From contig QXCR01000008.1 in the NCBI GenBank assembly GCA_004380135.1, positions 1 to 64,000 on the forward strand: a stretch of 64,000 nt of DNA, written 5' to 3'. A program made the position numbers and the translations under genes. Shown here in pieces: positions 25,401 to 35,988 of the stretch. The stretch's first letter is position 1, and the number at the start of each line of letters is the position of its first letter. This stretch comes from Stemphylium vesicarium (Eukaryota; Ascomycota; Dothideomycetes; Pleosporales; Pleosporaceae). A model generated the notes under the pieces. It had not been told where the DNA came from, made no database searches, and worked only from the letters and a program-made list of their open reading frames with translations.

Positions 25401-26774
25401 GGAGTTCGGAGCACGGGATACAGTGCATGCGTCGACGACGTAAGAGGGGACGTATCCACAAGATTGCGTTCGCATATGAACAATAGCGGGGAATGCGTTC
25501 TCTTCGCAAAATTTCAAGCTAAAAAGTTTCTTTACCATGCATGAGAAGTGTAGACCTGGCCGATGAACGAGTCTCTACAAAACAGAAGCCCTACCTAGGT
25601 CTCACGTTTGCGCAAACTTGATTTTGTGTTTTGGCCGGTTTGACGAGCACTGCAACTAAAGTGTCAAGCTGGCTGCAGCCAACACTGCCCCTCACCTGTA
25701 ACTGGCCTACATTGCAAGAAGAAAATATAAGCAGTCTTTGGAAGCGTCCGCCACGACCCATGTATCCTTGCGTCGCGGCATTAGCTCCCGTTGTCTAACG
25801 ACTAGCCAGGTCCCCTATTTCAGCAACCCCCCTCGAACCGTGCTCGTCGCGTCCCAAAGTCTCTGAAATGAGGTGCTTCTGGTGGTTTTTCGGATGCTTA
25901 TGGACGTGTGGAAGTTCTCGGGTAGCTACGCGATGGCGATTGGAGACGACTCGTCCAGTCGCTGCTAGCATCTACTGACGCACATCAAATATGTCGTGCC
26001 AATGTGTGATTGGCTGCATTTATATATTTACCGGCATGGGACATGTCCAAATGTCGTACTTGGGATTAGTAGCCTCGGGATGACCTCAGACGCGCCGTGG
26101 CATCTTGATGACAGGGTAGGCGAAAAACAGCCATAGCGTTCGAGGAACACGGTATCATGAATGACAAAAGGCAGACGGAGCACACTGCGTGGACAAGCTC
26201 GATGCCGTGCAGCAACCTGCCGCCGCCACCGTCAATGTGCAGCAGAAATTCGCGTGCGTCGTCTTCCATGTGGCCTCGGCGCGTTCTTGAGGGCATCCCT
26301 GCATGGCTGGCGGTCCATTGGACCCCCTGACGGCACTATGCCAACTGGCACCTATCCCGCTAGGCATGGCTGTCTTTAGCCTCGCCGCTCTCCTGTCCGT
26401 CCGTGTCCACATTTTGTCGTCAACGACGTTGGCACGCCTTTGACTGCCACTTCTTCATCTGTTGTTTACTGCTGCTCCGGGATGTTCGTTCGTCCTGTTG
26501 TCTCCAGAATCGTCGTGCTATCCAACCTTATGTCGCTCTTTTAGCTACCCGCAAATAGCCCTTTCCTTGTTCCCATATACATAATCAAACTGCGTCACCG
26601 TACGTCCCTCCGCTCGAGACTCCCTCTGTACGCGTTCCTCCTGCCCCAGGCAATCGACCGCCGCCCCCTCGAGCGTTCTGACGCATCTTTTTGACGCGTT
26701 CGGAATCCGAGTTAAAAAATAAAAAGAAGTGTTGCGGCTCATCTGAGTCGTGGGAGTGTGGGAGAGATCCTTGA
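25401..26774. other. intergenic region
   Basis: About 1.4 kb holding the transporter 3' end and the promoter and leader of the 2426-aa gene. It is T/C-rich close to the start at 26775. No gene or RNA supported. Confidence 0.45.
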
Positions 26775-29700
26775 ATGCAAGCTAGACGGTCCACCTCGCC
26801 TTCGCTGCCGCCGCCCTCATCCCCTCCATCTGCTCCCCAATACTTTGGCGAAGCAACTCCTCCGTCCGAGTCGCGTGAACCAAGTTCGCCAACTTGGACT
26901 GCCCCATCTCCGGCTCGTACGCTGGGACATTCAAGCCCAGAGCTTCCTCTACTTCCCTCCTTTTCCGTTCTTGGAAATAACCCGCGCACACCGTCCAACG
27001 CTGCGAGACGCGAGCGAACCGATACTTCGTACTACACGGCAAGCTGGGGCAGTCCTTACAGACACCCGCCTCCGATCTTTAATCCCGGCCGTCAAGTCTC
27101 GACCAACTTCGGCAGTGACGACTTTGAGGAGGAAAATTCTGGTCTCCAGTTCGGACTTGGACATTTGCTTCCATCGCGATTAGATCTCGCGGAAGAGTCA
27201 CCGAACCGATTTAATCTTGAACATCTTATTCCTACCTTGGAACGGAACGCCTCGCCCAACCGCTTCACGCTCGAACATCTAATTCGATCTCGACTGCCAA
27301 ATTTAGACTCACCGACGAGAGAAGAACGAGCTTCTGGCAGCACACCTCGCCCATCCGATTCGAACCCTACTTCGGAAGAGTGGGTCCAGCGATTCCTCGA
27401 GCAGCGTTGGAACCGTGAGACAAACGACTGGCGGAGCAACGACAGTGATACAGAAGGATCAGTAGAAGATCATAATATATCGCTCGCTCCCCCACCGAAG
27501 CGAGGACATAGAGAAAGGAACACCAACAAGACGCTCAACCAGCAAGACTTTTGGCGCCATTTTAGCAAAGACCAGAAAGAAGCACTTGGCAAGATGATGG
27601 CCTCAAAGTACGCCGAGCCCGAGGTTCCCCAAAGGCAAACATCAGGATCTGGCCCGCCAGCCTCACAACAGACTAATGGATACAGCGTCTCAAATGACAA
27701 GACTCCGACACCGACGCCTTCCAAGGCAGCAAAGCCGGTCGAAGAAACACCCAGCAAGCCGATGAACAATGACGTTGCAAAGCTGAATCAGGAGGCATCG
27801 AGCCGACCCGCCGCAGATACTCCAGCAAGCTCGTTTCTGGCTCCCCCAGGTGCTGCGCCTGCGCACCCTCCCCGAATGCGCAAGAAGGTTATCGTCAAGG
27901 GAAAGGGCTGCATCATCTCTATCCCCCGCGATATCCCTAGAGGCAGCCCTGGGTTTCCTCCGAAGCCAATGAGTGAAGAAGCTGTAAACACCAAGCTTAG
28001 GCAGCTCGAGCAACAGGGCTATGATACACGTGGATTCAGCACCGGAGGTCTAGAGACACACAACCGAGCCATCTGGCCATCAGAAACCGATATGCAAGCA
28101 GAGCGTGCCAACGCGGCCTCTCGCTTTAGAGTCCGTGTGTCCAAGGAATCCGAATGGAAAGACTACCAGAACTCTTTGCTTGAGGCCAAACTTGCAGCAC
28201 TTGGTGTCAGTGTGGGTGGTGAGGAAGACATCCCTCTTCCCCTCTCCCGACAGGCATCTTCGCAGCAACATCCTGGGACAGTATTTTCTCCACCACTGCC
28301 TACTTCGTCAGCCGGCAGTGCTCGCATGGCCAGGCAAGGCAGCATCGTCACTGGTGGCTTCCCCTTCGGACCATCACCAGGCCACATGTCACGACAATCG
28401 GTTGCGTCTCCTGCAGCTTTTGCAAACCCTCGTACGAGCATGCATATGCATCGTCATTCCACTTTTGGATCTCCTGCGAACTTTGCTCAGCACGGCTACT
28501 CACCTTCAGGCACATGGTCACCAAGTGGTTACTTCAACTCTCAAGATGGTCGCACTGGGTCACCTGCTCTTGCCCTGAGCCGTCCGGATCTTGCCGGTCT
28601 CATCTCGCCCCATTCGCCGTTTAGCATGAGGCCCAACCAGCAGTTCCCCATTACGCAGACGCAGAGGGACGACTTCCAACTACAGATGCAAATGCAGCAG
28701 CAGCAACTACAAGCCCAGCTGCTTCAGCAACAGCAGCAGCAAGTTCTTGGAATGCGACCCTCATCCACGCTTGCGGAGGTACCCGAAGATGAGGACGAGG
28801 AAGACGAGGTGCCAGCAATGAAGCATGCCGCTCAATCTACCACGGAGATTGCTGTACCGACTCCTCGCGGTCATCGTCATAACATTAGCGAGAACCTTGA
28901 GCGGGAGGCAGCGAATGAAGAGTATCACTTGGAGGAGGCTATCGACAAGCAGTTTGCGGAAGGTGGAGACTTCAGTACGGAGCCAGAGAACAATGTTCCT
29001 TTGAAGCCCTCCAATGCTGTGGCTAACCCTAAGTGGGAGGACTCTCGCACCATCTTGCATCAGCCCCAGCCGCACAGCAGGGCTCACTCACTTGCGCAGT
29101 CACAGAAGCCCGTATCGTTCTCGTTCCCCTCGCAACAGAACCCCGCCTCCGACAGCGATGGTGCACGTACGAACCTTTCAGAGAACACGAACCCCAGCTT
29201 GGACGAGGGAGAGGTCCGCAACGCTACTCAGACCTCTGCGCAGCACTCCAATGCGCCCTCGCAAGTCAGCAATTCATGGAAGGACAACAAGTTCGCTTTC
29301 AGCAAGCCCGCGTCGGCCATGCACAGCAAGCACGCCTCGCGATCGTCCATCTCGAAACTCAATGTTGAGGCCAAGGAGTTCAAGTTCAACCCAGCTGCGT
29401 CGTTCAGCCCTGGATCCTTCTCATCTGGCTTCAACTTTGCTCCAGCTGTCAAGCCTCCTGCGGAGCCTGTCGCCGCCCAGAACAACAGGCCCAGCATTGA
29501 TGGGTTGGCGAACTTGAATGTCTCGGCTCCTACATTCAAGCCAGATGCACCGACATTCAAGCCCGACGTTCCTGCGTTCAAGCCTGTTGTTGAAGCTCCT
29601 CTGGCAAACCCTGCTGAGAACACGTCTAATTTCCCATCTGGTGGCTTCAACTTCTCGAGTCCGCCATCGTTCAAGCCCGATGCGCCCGCGTTCAACCCTG

Positions 29701-32700
29701 GGGTCTCGACCTTCAACCCCAACAAGCCAGACCCGGCTCCCACAAGCTTTTCTTCGAAGATCTTTGGGGATGTTAATATCTCTGCTAATGACATCGTCAA
29801 GCCGGCTACCCGGTCCAAGGCTGTGCCCATTATCCGACCCGACAACACGCGCCAGTCAACACCTGAAACGGAGGATGGCCGTGAAGATGGTGAAGACGAA
29901 TCTGGCCGGCCCATGCAAGTTGATGGTCGTGAGAAGCGTGTGCGACGTGACCGTCCCGACGGCGATGATGTGCCCAAGTTCGCACTTCAGCCAGTGCTTG
30001 CGTCACAACCTTTGGCTGATGTCAAGGAGCCTAACGCTATCACATTCGATGCTGAAATTGCTCGAGAGGGCTTCGCTGAAGACAAGGAGAACTTGTCGCC
30101 TAACGGCAAGCAAATCAAGGTCAAGGCGAAGAGCCCAGAGCCATTGCCACCGCAACAGGACACAAAGCCTTTCGAGCCCATTTCACCTGCTGGTAGCGAA
30201 GAAGACGTGGACGACGATTCGCCTCATGCAAGCGATGTGCCTACTCCTACGAATGAGGATTCCGACCCAACGGCCAAAAAGCACGGCCACAAGAGCACCC
30301 TCTCGGCCAGCGCCAAACCGTTCGAGTTCAAGCCACCGATCAACAGTGCTGGCTACGACTTCGGCTTCCATGTCACGAAGCCTTCCCAGGTTGAAGATCC
30401 ACCAAAGACTGTGGTGCCGCCTCCAAGAGTCTCCAGTAGGAGTCCCGCTACCACCTACCGCCCCAGCGACGAGGGCTCGTTCGAGACAGCCATGGAGTCT
30501 GGCAGGCATCCACGTTGCACCGAAAGCGAAAGCGCTGGTTTGGACAACCTTGGTGACGCTTCTTTCAACGATATTGATGCCGTTATGAAGCATATGGACG
30601 AAGAGGGCTCAGACTTCGGCGTTGAGCGTGATGAGACCTCTTGGGAGCAGTCATCTCCTCAGAGGACGCCGAACGTGTTTGAGCGCAAGGAGCTGCAGCC
30701 GACCTTCAAGATGCGCAGTGACGCGCCTAGCCCCAGCCCCCGCCGTGGATTCTTCCCGGGCCGCAACATCAACATCCCTGGCTCGGCAACGTCGCTGCAA
30801 GATCCGTTCGACAGCGAGAGGGCTGCGCTTCCCTTCCAATCTCCTGTGCGCCAGTTGAACAATGCTGACGACGGACACTTGAGCGATTGGGATGATGACG
30901 GCCTTCTTAGCGAAGACGAAAGCAAGATCCAGACGCGCAGTGGCTTCTTCGATAAGCATGTCGATGAGCTCATGGGCCGTCTACTACAGGATCGTCTTGG
31001 CCCGCTAGAGCAAAACTTGCAAGGAATCCAACAAGCGCTTGCAACCATGTCGCAACGTCCGGGACGCGGCCGCCGTAGCATGTCCACTAGCGAACGCCTA
31101 GACAGCGACGCGGATGACGAAGATGACGAAGTAGGCACCGAAGCAGACTACCGCAACAGATCTCGGGGCAAAGACAAGAGGCTGGAAAAGATCCGATCCA
31201 TTGTCAAGGACGCGCTTGAGATGCACCAATCACAAATCACGTCGATGCCAGTGCCGGTGCCGGAGCCAATGATCCCAGAGAAGATCCGGGAGATCGTCAC
31301 TGACGCGCTTGCACAACACCAGCCATCCGTGCAACCTGTCGAACCTGATCAGATCCGTGCTATTGTCCAAGATGCCATCGCTTCGAACAAGCCAGCACTG
31401 GAGCATGCTACCGAGTCTCTCAGGCCCGAAGACATTCGATCTATTGTCATGGAAGCATTCGAGACGCACGCTCCTCAACCAATGCCAGCCCCAGTTCCGG
31501 AGCAAATCTGGCCCGATGACCTGAGGGCCATTGTGGCCGAAGCGATTTCAACTTCCCACACTCCGGTCCCGACCGCACCGACTGTAGACCCTGTCCAGCC
31601 GGATATGATCCGCTCCATCGTGGCCGACGCCTTGGCATCCCAGAGGCCTGCCACTTTGGAGGCGCCTGTTGATATCCCACAGCCACAGCTTGACATGTCT
31701 GAACTCTACCAAGTCATCGGTAGTCTGAAGGCTTCGATTGCACAGACTACGAGTCATCATCTCCAAGCTGAGGACGTTCGCGAACTCATTGACGATGCGT
31801 TCAAGCGCCAGAACGCGGAGGTTGCAAAACGTGAAGACTCCCAGGCTGTTCAAGAAAGGGATGTGCGCATTGCCGACCTTGAGGAAATGCTCAAAGAAGC
31901 CACTCTGCGCTTTGATGCCGAAGCCGAAGCGCGCAAGGCTGTCGAGGCTCGTGAAGTCGACTCTGCTCGTCTTCTCAAGGTTACTGAGGAAGAGTTGAAC
32001 CTCCTTCAGCAGGCTTCCCGTGACGATGAGCACAAGATTCGCGCTTTGATCGAAGAGCGCGACGACCTTCGCCGTAGCGTTCAAAACTACCAGAGCAACG
32101 AGGAAGAGATGCGTGATAGGTTGTCTATGTTCGAGATTGAGAGCGAGCAGCTCAAGCTTACAAACATCGCTTTGGAAAGCTCCGAGGAGGACCTTAAAAA
32201 GAAGCTGGATTCAGTCACCGCTGAGAACGAAGCCTTGACCTACACGCTGGAAGAGCATCGTCTCTCTGCCAACAAGTGGCGTGGTGATCTTCAGGTGGCT
32301 CACGAGGAAGCGGAGCAGCTGCGCAAGTCTATCGGAGAATCGCGCTACCAGGCCGAAGAGGCCACTCGTGTCCGCGAATCGATGCGCTCCAAGCTTGAGA
32401 AGCTCCAGCAAGACATGGTCGCTGCTTCCCAACAGGTTGCCTCCGAGCGCGCTCAGTGGCAGAAGAACGAGGAGGCATCTTCCACCAAGTACGAAATCCT
32501 TAGTGCGCGCATCGAAGCCGAGGGCCGTACGCGCGAACGCCTTGAAAGGGAGCTTGAGCGTCTAGAGACGCAAGAGCGCGAGGGTATGAAGCTCAGGTTC
32601 CACCTTGAACAGACCCAGAAGCACAACGCCAGACTCGAGGAGACCGTCCAGCAGCTAAGACGTGAGTCTACTGAGCACCAGAAGAATGCTGAACGCTTCG

Positions 32701-34055
32701 AGCGTGACATGCGGGAGGCAAGGGACGCCGCTCATGTAGAGATCCGCCGCACCCGCGTGCTCATGGAGGCTGATGTTGACGCTGCCAACAACCAAGTCAA
32801 CATCGTACGCCACGAGCTCGAGGGCGAGATCAGTCGTGTCCGTGCCGAGCTTGATCAAGTCCGCCTGGACGCCGACACCGCAAAGGAGAAGCATGAGCTT
32901 GATCTGGAGGCTGCCTCTGACGCCAAGAAGCAAGCGGTCCGAGAATCGATCGAGAACAACAGGCACAGCCTCCACGAGCAGCAACGTACTTTCGAGCGTC
33001 AACTTGAGCACATCAAGCGTGAGCATGCCCGTGCCCTTGACTTTGCGCGGGAAGACAAGGAACGCGCCGAGGGCTTCCACAACGACAAGCTTGCTTTGGC
33101 CGACTCTAAGCTCGACCATTTCAAGGACAAGATCTCTCTGCTGGAGGAGAAACTTCAGGTCGCAAAGGAAGCTGCCAATGCTGCGATTGCCGCAGCATCC
33201 AAGTCACCGACATCTACCTCTTCCTTTGCTCCTAGTGGCCCCGAGAAGATCTCCCCACAAGCATTGCGCGAATCCATCGGTGTTCTCCAAGAGCAGCTTC
33301 AAGAACGTGAAGGACGTATCGAGTCGCTCGAGCGACAACTTGAAGAGGTTGACACTGAGGCGCCCACCAAGCTGAAAGAGCGCGACACGGAGATCAACTG
33401 GCTACGTGAGCTGCTCGGCGTACGTGTGGATGATCTGAACGATCTTATCAACTCCTTGGCTCAGCCAACTTTCGATCGCGAGACTGTTCGTGACGCAGCG
33501 ATCCGCATTCGCACAAACTTGCAGATGGAGCAGTCGGAGAAGGAACGCCTCATCTCTGGTGGTCAACAGTCCTTCCCAACGCTTAGCTCTCTCTCCAACT
33601 TTGCGTCACCCAAGGCAGTTCAGCTCGCTGCTGCCATTGGTAACTGGCGCAAAGGCCGCGGAGAAGCTGCATCTGCCCTAGCTGGAAACTCGTCAAACGC
33701 ATCCCGCAATCAGACGCCATCCCGTACTCAGCCTCACTCCACGCAGTCCTTCCTCTCCGGCCTGATGACACCGCCAACCTCAAACATGCGCCGTACATCC
33801 GATGCGCCTTCCTCGTCTCAGCGCCCACAGGCAATGCGCTCGAACTCTAGTAGCTCGCGCGCATCGACTGAAGCCGGTTTTCCTGCTCTAGGAAAACAGC
33901 CTCGCACACCACCTCTTATGAGGAAGCAGGCCTATGACCAAGATGCAGACATTGAGCCATGGAGCGAAAGCGGTTTCTACGACGATGAAAGCGCTGTCGA
34001 CGACGGCCAATTGACGCCTCTGGCGCTTAACTTCGGAAGGGAACTACGCCAGTGA
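26775..34055 (+). CDS. 2426-aa disordered and coiled-coil protein with internal repeats
   Basis: Single uninterrupted frame from ATG at 26775 to TGA at 34055. I do not recognise a catalytic domain. Regions: 1-630 is disordered and Ser/Pro-rich; about 635-655 is a Gln-rich tract; 860-990 has Phe repeats such as FNFAPAVK and PTFKPDAPTFKPDVPAFKP; 1000-1450 is acidic and disordered; about 1470-1680 has seven copies of an IRxIVxDA motif (finding below); about 1690-2220 is a long, highly charged coiled coil; and the tail is a basic, Ser-rich region ending ALNFGRELRQ. This architecture suggests a large cytoskeletal, spindle-pole or septal scaffold, but that is inference. An ORF of 7.3 kb without introns is unusual among its intron-rich neighbours. 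It is certainly expressed as protein, judging by codon structure and length. Confidence 0.9.
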   Translation: MQARRSTSPSLPPPSSPPSAPQYFGEATPPSESREPSSPTWTAPSPARTLGHSSPELPLLPSFSVLGNNPRTPSNAARRERTDTSYYTASWGSPYRHPPPIFNPGRQVSTNFGSDDFEEENSGLQFGLGHLLPSRLDLAEESPNRFNLEHLIPTLERNASPNRFTLEHLIRSRLPNLDSPTREERASGSTPRPSDSNPTSEEWVQRFLEQRWNRETNDWRSNDSDTEGSVEDHNISLAPPPKRGHRERNTNKTLNQQDFWRHFSKDQKEALGKMMASKYAEPEVPQRQTSGSGPPASQQTNGYSVSNDKTPTPTPSKAAKPVEETPSKPMNNDVAKLNQEASSRPAADTPASSFLAPPGAAPAHPPRMRKKVIVKGKGCIISIPRDIPRGSPGFPPKPMSEEAVNTKLRQLEQQGYDTRGFSTGGLETHNRAIWPSETDMQAERANAASRFRVRVSKESEWKDYQNSLLEAKLAALGVSVGGEEDIPLPLSRQASSQQHPGTVFSPPLPTSSAGSARMARQGSIVTGGFPFGPSPGHMSRQSVASPAAFANPRTSMHMHRHSTFGSPANFAQHGYSPSGTWSPSGYFNSQDGRTGSPALALSRPDLAGLISPHSPFSMRPNQQFPITQTQRDDFQLQMQMQQQQLQAQLLQQQQQQVLGMRPSSTLAEVPEDEDEEDEVPAMKHAAQSTTEIAVPTPRGHRHNISENLEREAANEEYHLEEAIDKQFAEGGDFSTEPENNVPLKPSNAVANPKWEDSRTILHQPQPHSRAHSLAQSQKPVSFSFPSQQNPASDSDGARTNLSENTNPSLDEGEVRNATQTSAQHSNAPSQVSNSWKDNKFAFSKPASAMHSKHASRSSISKLNVEAKEFKFNPAASFSPGSFSSGFNFAPAVKPPAEPVAAQNNRPSIDGLANLNVSAPTFKPDAPTFKPDVPAFKPVVEAPLANPAENTSNFPSGGFNFSSPPSFKPDAPAFNPGVSTFNPNKPDPAPTSFSSKIFGDVNISANDIVKPATRSKAVPIIRPDNTRQSTPETEDGREDGEDESGRPMQVDGREKRVRRDRPDGDDVPKFALQPVLASQPLADVKEPNAITFDAEIAREGFAEDKENLSPNGKQIKVKAKSPEPLPPQQDTKPFEPISPAGSEEDVDDDSPHASDVPTPTNEDSDPTAKKHGHKSTLSASAKPFEFKPPINSAGYDFGFHVTKPSQVEDPPKTVVPPPRVSSRSPATTYRPSDEGSFETAMESGRHPRCTESESAGLDNLGDASFNDIDAVMKHMDEEGSDFGVERDETSWEQSSPQRTPNVFERKELQPTFKMRSDAPSPSPRRGFFPGRNINIPGSATSLQDPFDSERAALPFQSPVRQLNNADDGHLSDWDDDGLLSEDESKIQTRSGFFDKHVDELMGRLLQDRLGPLEQNLQGIQQALATMSQRPGRGRRSMSTSERLDSDADDEDDEVGTEADYRNRSRGKDKRLEKIRSIVKDALEMHQSQITSMPVPVPEPMIPEKIREIVTDALAQHQPSVQPVEPDQIRAIVQDAIASNKPALEHATESLRPEDIRSIVMEAFETHAPQPMPAPVPEQIWPDDLRAIVAEAISTSHTPVPTAPTVDPVQPDMIRSIVADALASQRPATLEAPVDIPQPQLDMSELYQVIGSLKASIAQTTSHHLQAEDVRELIDDAFKRQNAEVAKREDSQAVQERDVRIADLEEMLKEATLRFDAEAEARKAVEAREVDSARLLKVTEEELNLLQQASRDDEHKIRALIEERDDLRRSVQNYQSNEEEMRDRLSMFEIESEQLKLTNIALESSEEDLKKKLDSVTAENEALTYTLEEHRLSANKWRGDLQVAHEEAEQLRKSIGESRYQAEEATRVRESMRSKLEKLQQDMVAASQQVASERAQWQKNEEASSTKYEILSARIEAEGRTRERLERELERLETQEREGMKLRFHLEQTQKHNARLEETVQQLRRESTEHQKNAERFERDMREARDAAHVEIRRTRVLMEADVDAANNQVNIVRHELEGEISRVRAELDQVRLDADTAKEKHELDLEAASDAKKQAVRESIENNRHSLHEQQRTFERQLEHIKREHARALDFAREDKERAEGFHNDKLALADSKLDHFKDKISLLEEKLQVAKEAANAAIAAASKSPTSTSSFAPSGPEKISPQALRESIGVLQEQLQEREGRIESLERQLEEVDTEAPTKLKERDTEINWLRELLGVRVDDLNDLINSLAQPTFDRETVRDAAIRIRTNLQMEQSEKERLISGGQQSFPTLSSLSNFASPKAVQLAAAIGNWRKGRGEAASALAGNSSNASRNQTPSRTQPHSTQSFLSGLMTPPTSNMRRTSDAPSSSQRPQAMRSNSSSSRASTEAGFPALGKQPRTPPLMRKQAYDQDADIEPWSESGFYDDESAVDDGQLTPLALNFGRELRQ
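31191..31830 (+). repeat. protein-level IRxIVxDA repeat array inside the 2426-aa gene
   Basis: Motif copies start at 31191, 31284, 31353, 31434, 31521, 31608 and, more diverged, 31776: IRSIVKDAL, IREIVTDAL, IRAIVQDAI, IRSIVMEAF, LRAIVAEAI, IRSIVADAL, VRELIDDAF. Spacing is 31, 23, 27, 29, 29 and 56 residues. Each is preceded by P-[ED] and separated by a Pro-rich linker. The DNA itself is too diverged to be a recent duplication. Confidence 0.85.
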
Positions 34056-35030
34056 GCCTGGTGTTTCCAGCCCGATCAAAACTGAACAAGAAATATTTTC
34101 CTTTGTACATCTTTCCCTCTTTTTTTTAACTACCTAAGCTCGTGTACGAGCGTTCCGATCCTTACCATGTGTGCTATTTCTTCTTGGTTACGCGTGCAAA
34201 GAGGAAGAATGCTGCCATTTCCCTGTACCTAATGCTTGCTACTTTGCATTGTTATTGTTGTTGTTGTTGTTGTTGTTGCTCTTTTGCTTTAGCGACAGAG
34301 CCTCCTGGGCGTTTTGTCGAAAGGTTGGATATTGGAGATATATACCCCCCTCAAGACCGCCACTTTTTTTCCGCAAGTTTCCTTCTCTTTAAGCTCAGAT
34401 TGTATACAGCTAATTTTCTTTTCATGTATGGTTTTCCCATGTATAGGTTCTGCTTATGGACCAGGATGGTTGTTGGATCTAGAAGGTGAGGATGGGACCA
34501 GATTGATTAATACATTGAGTAAAGATATACTTGAGCTTTGTTTGGTTGTGATGCGAACATACACTGCGGACGTGATATAGAATGGACAGGGGCTTGATGG
34601 TGTTAGGCCAGGGCTGGCGGGTTCGTGGACACCCCGCGCAATCTTGTTCTTCTACTTTGACGTTGGATCGCGGCTTCATCTCGACACATACATCCACATC
34701 TCACCAACTGCAACTCAGAAGACATCTTGATCAAAGCTGGCCACTTCATTTAGAGGCAGTTTGCTGACAGTGCATCCATGTCTCTCCATTTTGAGCCTCC
34801 GTCGCTTACCGATTTACGCCATAATTGAGCATGTTTGGTGGCCTAGTACTTGGCAATTCAGGCAGCGAGTTTGCACATCTACAAGACTGCCCTGAAGATG
34901 TAGAGTCCTGCGGCTCTGAATTACCATCTGCTGCTACAGGTCAGGTCGGAACATGTTAGCAGCTACAACCCGCCGCTTCACAGCACTTTCCAAAAGCCGG
35001 ACACATGGTCCTGAGCGCGTCAGCGATACA
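34056..35030. other. 3' UTR and intergenic sequence
   Basis: T-rich sequence after the 2426-aa gene, then unremarkable sequence up to the hydrolase relic. No gene seen. Confidence 0.45.
34249..34279. repeat. (TTG)n microsatellite in a 3' UTR
   Basis: About nine TTG units with one TTA variant, 200 bp after the stop of the 2426-aa gene. Confidence 0.85.
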
Positions 35031-35038
35031 ACACCCTA

Positions 35039-35988
35039 TTGACACGATCCGCCAGCACAGATCAAATTTCGCGATATCAACCTCTTGGAGAAAAGCTCGA
35101 GCTGCCATCAGGACGCACACTCGGCTACCACAGTTCCAGCGATCCCAACGGTATCCCCGTTCTGTACATGCACGGGAACCCTGATTCACGCATACAAATC
35201 ACAAGCACGCTAGAAACCAAAGTCGCGAAGAGACTCGGCGTGCGATAGATAGGCCCTGACCGCCCTGGCGTAGGCCTGTCAACCATGGACGAGGACCATC
35301 ACGTCACAGACTACAAAGCGGACATGGAATGTCTAGTCGACCATCTCAACTTGAAACAATACTACATCCTGGAACCAGCGGCGGTACTAGCTTTACAATT
35401 AGGTGTGTGCTTAATCCTATACCTAGATAGCTCCGTGGCCTGAGTATCTGCGCGGGAATTGGGCCTGCAGAATGCGGTTTTGACAGCATAGGCACTATTT
35501 AGAAGAAAGCGTGGGACATATGGAGTGAATACCCCGACGAAATAACAGCATATATCCAAAATTAATACGTAGCTTTGTCGCCATCACCTGATCTAGGTCT
35601 GCTTCGAGCGCGTTTTGAAGCGGACATGAGAAGTTAGCTCAAAGGTTAGGATCTAAACGCCATGTTGCAAGAAGATGCCGTCAATGCTGCTGTTCGGTGT
35701 CACAGGCAGGTTTACGCTCAGGGTGCGGCTGCCCATCTCAGAGGTATCCAGGTCAATCTACGCCCTTAGGGCTTTAGGCTGGGCGGTATCAAGTTTCCGG
35801 GAGTTAGGCTGTGGTATGGCGCTGACGATGTGGCGACTACGCCTATCATGGGGAGGTACATGGCGGAGAGATTGCCGGAGGCGGTGTATAGGGAGTTTCC
35901 TGGGAAGAGCCATCTTACGATTTGGGATGAGGAGGGGTTGGACAGTATGCTCAGAGACCTTCTGGGCGCGGGTGAGTGAGGGGTTCTT
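35039..35988 (+). pseudogene. alpha/beta-hydrolase pseudogene with RIP-type stops
   Basis: Reads like a lipase/esterase-type alpha/beta hydrolase: LPSGRTLGYHSSSDPNG, VLYMHGNPDSR (oxyanion HG region), IGPDRPGVGLSTMD, then an AAAHLRGIQVNL and RLWYGADDVATTP (acid residue region), and GKSHLTIWDE (catalytic His). It is broken. There is a TAG just before IGPDRPG where relatives have Trp, a lost base just before the nucleophile-elbow Gly-rich region, TAG in place of a second likely Trp near 35768, and further stops at about 35500-35640. Several are single G-to-A or C-to-T changes, as produced by repeat-induced point mutation. The elbow Ser is not readable in frame. Relic of a once functional hydrolase. 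Confidence 0.75.
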
